Assembly: GCF_000196175.1 (NCBI RefSeq)
Contig: NC_005363.1
Span: 2,976,001-3,040,000 of the forward strand
DNA length: 64,000 bases
From: Bdellovibrio bacteriovorus HD100
GTDB lineage: Bacteria > Bdellovibrionota > Bdellovibrionia > Bdellovibrionales > Bdellovibrionaceae
Direction of reading: 5' to 3'
Made by a program: the position numbers and the translations under genes
In this document: positions 61,433-64,000 of the stretch, piece by piece
Layout: the number at the start of each line of letters is the position of its first letter
Position numbering within the stretch: the first letter of the stretch is position 1
Notes under the pieces: generated by a model
Database searches by the model: none
What the model was told of the DNA's origin: nothing
The model's input: the letters and a program-made list of their open reading frames with translations, nothing else

Positions 61433-63046
61433 GTGAAAAAGAATAGGTTGGCGGCTTTGGCCGGGGCGTCTATGTTGGTTCTTTCTTTTCAGAACTGTGC
61501 TCCGCAAAGTTTGCGTTTTGATATGGACTCTGAAACGGCCTATCGAATTGACGGTGAACTTCCCGAAAATGCCAAAGTGTCTGAGTTCCAAGCGGAAGAA
61601 TCTGTGGAATACCCATCGACACAGTTGGTTCTGGTGGTCGATAACTCTCAAACAATGAAGCAATCACAGGAAGAACTGGTGGCTCGTATCGACAGTCTGC
61701 TGGCCTCTTTGGCCACGAAAAAGGTGACTGTGCAGCTTATGTCCACCTCCAGTTATCTTAACGCCTCTGGCTCTTTGATTTATGGAAGCCTGAAAACAGG
61801 CAGTGAAGTTTATGTGAACGACATTTCAGAGCTGGCTGCCAATGACACTCAAGCCATTACTAAAACGATTTATGGCGGAAGTCCACAGTCTATCGTGCTG
61901 GACCCCCGTGATTCGGCGTCTGTTCGTCAGTCTCGCGTGAATAGTATCAAACAATCCGTGCTGAATATGGGAACGGCGGGAAGTGATAATGAATCCGCTC
62001 TGTGTTCGATTGTTCAGTTCGCGGCAAACAAATATCAGAAACCCGCGACAAATGAGAAGGTGGTCTTCTTCGTGCTGACGGACGAAGACAATTATCAAGG
62101 TCGTCATTGTATGAATGATCTGGTTTATAACTATGACCGCACGATGTCTGTCGTTTATAAAAGAGTCAGCATTCCATTTACATTCACTGGGGTGGGCTAT
62201 CGTGACGGAGTCAGCACAAACGTCGAAACGCGCACTTTCTATGGTTACAACTATCTGGCAAAAGGACAAAGTGAAGCAGGCTTGGCAGGACAGAACTGTC
62301 AAGGCGAGGACTTAAAGCGTGTTCAGGACAGTATGGCTGCGCTGGTTGGCAAGACGGCCTCTTATAACGGGGTGAATTTCCATTTTAACGAGGTTCAGCT
62401 GACAGAATGTAAATACACCGAAGTCGTTGCCACATACTATGTAGAGGAAAACGAAGGTTTAACGGATTATTGTTCTCAGGCCTATCGTGGACATGCGAAT
62501 ATCATGGCTTATCTTGCTTCCATTTACCCAGGGACTGCTGCGACTCAGGCCTGTAAAATGACGGGCCCAACAGGGGTGCGCCGTGGGATCGTACGCTCGG
62601 GGTATTTGCTGGAGGGCGGGACTGATATAGCCCAGAACTTCCTTCGCGATATTTCCAAGACGGCTCTGCAAGGAAACTACTTTATGGCGGTGGTGGGCAA
62701 TACCCACGGTCAAAGCTGTGAGCTGAAAACGGGACAGTCTTATGCGGAAACCTTTGAACGCCTGCAAAGCTCCAGTCCTGGCGTTGTGCAGACCTATTCC
62801 CTGTGTCAGGACGATGACGGTTATAAAAAAGCCTTTGATAAAATCGCTTCGTCTGTTTCGTATATCAGCCAGGAGTTTCCTTTGGAGATTCCAGAGGGCA
62901 TGAAGATCCGCGATGTGCTGTTAAAGAGAAAGAGCGGTGCAGAGCTTGAAAAGGTCAAGGCCGATCAGTACGACGTGGCTGGTGGTAAAATCAAATTCAC
63001 CCTGAAACTTGCCAAGGGAGACAAGCTGACAGTCGTCGTCTTCTAA
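61433..63046 (+). CDS. vWA-domain lipoprotein, larger paralogue
   Basis: About 537 residues from a GTG at 61433 (GGGGGG upstream). The signal peptide ends in SFQNC, an atypical lipobox. The vWA-like domain (about 55-290) has VLVVDNSQTMKQS and FVLTDEDNY, as in the 31908-32894 protein. A longer cysteine-containing C-terminal region follows (ENEGLTDYCSQAYRG, VGNTHGQSCELKTG) and ends in a strand-rich part close to that paralogue (IRDVLLKRKSG, GGKIKFTLKL). It is probably an envelope adhesion or assembly protein. Confidence 0.82.
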   Translation: MKKNRLAALAGASMLVLSFQNCAPQSLRFDMDSETAYRIDGELPENAKVSEFQAEESVEYPSTQLVLVVDNSQTMKQSQEELVARIDSLLASLATKKVTVQLMSTSSYLNASGSLIYGSLKTGSEVYVNDISELAANDTQAITKTIYGGSPQSIVLDPRDSASVRQSRVNSIKQSVLNMGTAGSDNESALCSIVQFAANKYQKPATNEKVVFFVLTDEDNYQGRHCMNDLVYNYDRTMSVVYKRVSIPFTFTGVGYRDGVSTNVETRTFYGYNYLAKGQSEAGLAGQNCQGEDLKRVQDSMAALVGKTASYNGVNFHFNEVQLTECKYTEVVATYYVEENEGLTDYCSQAYRGHANIMAYLASIYPGTAATQACKMTGPTGVRRGIVRSGYLLEGGTDIAQNFLRDISKTALQGNYFMAVVGNTHGQSCELKTGQSYAETFERLQSSSPGVVQTYSLCQDDDGYKKAFDKIASSVSYISQEFPLEIPEGMKIRDVLLKRKSGAELEKVKADQYDVAGGKIKFTLKLAKGDKLTVVVF

Positions 63047-63172
63047 GACGCAGAGAGGTCCCCGGAATTGGCCCGGTGACCAAACCTTGGACAGTGACCT
63101 TGGGTCCTATTGCAGCTCAGGTCTGATTTTAATGGCACCCGATTCGCAGTTGAAATGGTTCTGAGGTGCCCT

Positions 63173-64000
63173 ATGTCTTTTGCTATTCGTCCTATTCTTG
63201 GATTTCTGATCAGTGCTCTGATGGCAGCGCCTGCGTTTGCCAACAATGCTTCTGTGACATCAGCAACATCCGTGATACAAGCCCCGAAAAAGGACGGCCG
63301 CCGCTGGAGTGGCTTTATCAATTCCAGCTATTCCACCAATATGATCGACTATGAAGACGGCACCCGTGGGGAATCCATGGACTATATGGCCCGTTTCAAC
63401 CTTAAGCTGAACAACACTTTCACTGCCCGTGTACAGGGTGGTTATGCGCAAGACTTGAAAGACTCCCAGAACGACTCTTTCAGCAACACCACTTTCAGTG
63501 TGAATCGCACCCCGTTTGCCTTGGGTAAGCGCCTGTCCATGAACTATCGCGCAGGGTTGGTCGCCCCGACTTCCAAAGACGCTCAAAAAAGACAAAACAT
63601 GATCACGGCCCTGACAACGGGAACGACTTTCATTGTCAACCCGGACTATCTCATTTCGGGACTGGATATCACAGCGACTCTGGGTTTCAATCGCAACTTC
63701 CACCAGTATGAAACGGCTCTGGATGGATCTGTGAACACAGAATATTCATCGAACCAGGGTTTGTCCTTTGCTTACTCTTTTGCCAACGGCATTTCACTGT
63801 CTGCGGACTTCGTGCATATGAACACCTGGTCTTACCAGCGTGTGATGCGTGATTCTTTCGATTTCTCTCAGGAAATCGGCTATGAAATCAATCCAACCTT
63901 CTCGGTGGCCATGGGTCACACCAACAGCGGTTCGACGTTGAAACCGAATGGAACTGATTCCAACATCGAGATCCTGGACGAAGATTCTTCCATCGTTTAC
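63173..64000 (+). CDS. Outer-membrane beta-barrel protein, N-terminal part (cut by the window edge)
   Basis: 276 codons are open to the window edge. Signal peptide MSFAIRPILGFLISALMAAPAFA, then regular amphipathic strands with polar turns (RWSGFINSSYSTNM, FNLKLNNTFTARVQGGYA, RLSMNYRAGLVAP, LDITATLGFNRNFHQY, GISLSADFVHMNTWSY), as in porin-like barrels of 12 or more strands. The start is set by TGAGGTG; the bases GAGGTGCCCT before this ATG are the same as before the desaturase ATG at 2004. The ligand is unknown. Confidence 0.78.
   Translation, partial: MSFAIRPILGFLISALMAAPAFANNASVTSATSVIQAPKKDGRRWSGFINSSYSTNMIDYEDGTRGESMDYMARFNLKLNNTFTARVQGGYAQDLKDSQNDSFSNTTFSVNRTPFALGKRLSMNYRAGLVAPTSKDAQKRQNMITALTTGTTFIVNPDYLISGLDITATLGFNRNFHQYETALDGSVNTEYSSNQGLSFAYSFANGISLSADFVHMNTWSYQRVMRDSFDFSQEIGYEINPTFSVAMGHTNSGSTLKPNGTDSNIEILDEDSSIVY

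Overview
The window reads as chromosomal DNA of a predatory Bdellovibrio (Bdellovibrionota), very probably B. bacteriovorus or a close relative. Reasons: dense, strand-switching gene order at roughly 50% GC; many lipoproteins, outer-membrane barrels and peptidoglycan-active enzymes; a REC-like protein with a degenerate GGDEF motif (GVNEF) that resembles the predation regulator CdgA; and a lipoprotein with the FQNC lipobox that I associate with this genus. The species call rests on recognition, not on a search. I saw no tRNA, rRNA, insertion sequence, prophage or CRISPR array, so this looks like core genome.

Layout. 1-5.2 kb: the 5' part of recO, an unrecognised protein, a small outer-membrane barrel, a fatty-acid desaturase with a coiled-coil tail, a BamE/SmpA-like secreted protein and a YiiX-type lipoprotein hydrolase. 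5.4-8.3 kb: a PilZ-methyltransferase fusion followed by a membrane adenylate cyclase. 8.5-13.3 kb: a lytic transglycosylase pair, a divergent NhaR-like/TerC pair, thpR, and a secreted ASH-like protein. 13.4-19.6 kb: the peripheral arm of complex I in the order nuoB-CD-E-F-G-I, without the membrane-arm genes. 19.7-27.7 kb: a subtilisin, a YceI-DUF692-DUF2063 operon, a chemoreceptor, an L,D-transpeptidase-like protein, a secreted protein with an internal duplication, and a barrel protein.

27.7-37.9 kb: a FabD-like acyltransferase translationally coupled to a tandem ferritin-like diiron protein, an ABC exporter, a vWA lipoprotein, a GYF-PilZ protein, a REC-CheX protein, a thioesterase and phnDCE. 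38.0-44.2 kb: HAD hydrolase-rsmI-hrpB operon, a secreted metalloprotease, a stand-alone zinc-free rpsD, and an unannotated 38-codon small ORF upstream of tandem terminators. 44.5-56.4 kb: a ten-gene minus-strand run (histidine kinase, CdgA-like, alr, mlaE, mlaF, an MCE protein with a C-terminal beta-barrel, GYF-TPR protein, lipoprotein, YhaM-like nuclease, cysE). 56.5-64 kb: nadB, a lipase-like hydrolase, a lipoprotein, an SDR, an RNase HI with its hybrid-binding domain at the C-terminus, a second vWA lipoprotein and a partial barrel protein.

Three themes recur. The first is envelope building and remodelling: lytic transglycosylase, L,D-transpeptidase, YiiX, alr, and MCE lipid transport. The second is second-messenger signalling: two PilZ proteins, a cyclase, the degenerate GGDEF protein, REC-CheX and a chemoreceptor. 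The third is very tight gene packing, with 1-4 base stop/start overlaps inside operons and convergent genes that overlap by up to 70 bases. The best candidates for undescribed systems are the acyltransferase/tandem-diiron pair, the YceI-DUF692-DUF2063 operon without a precursor peptide, and the MCE-barrel operon.
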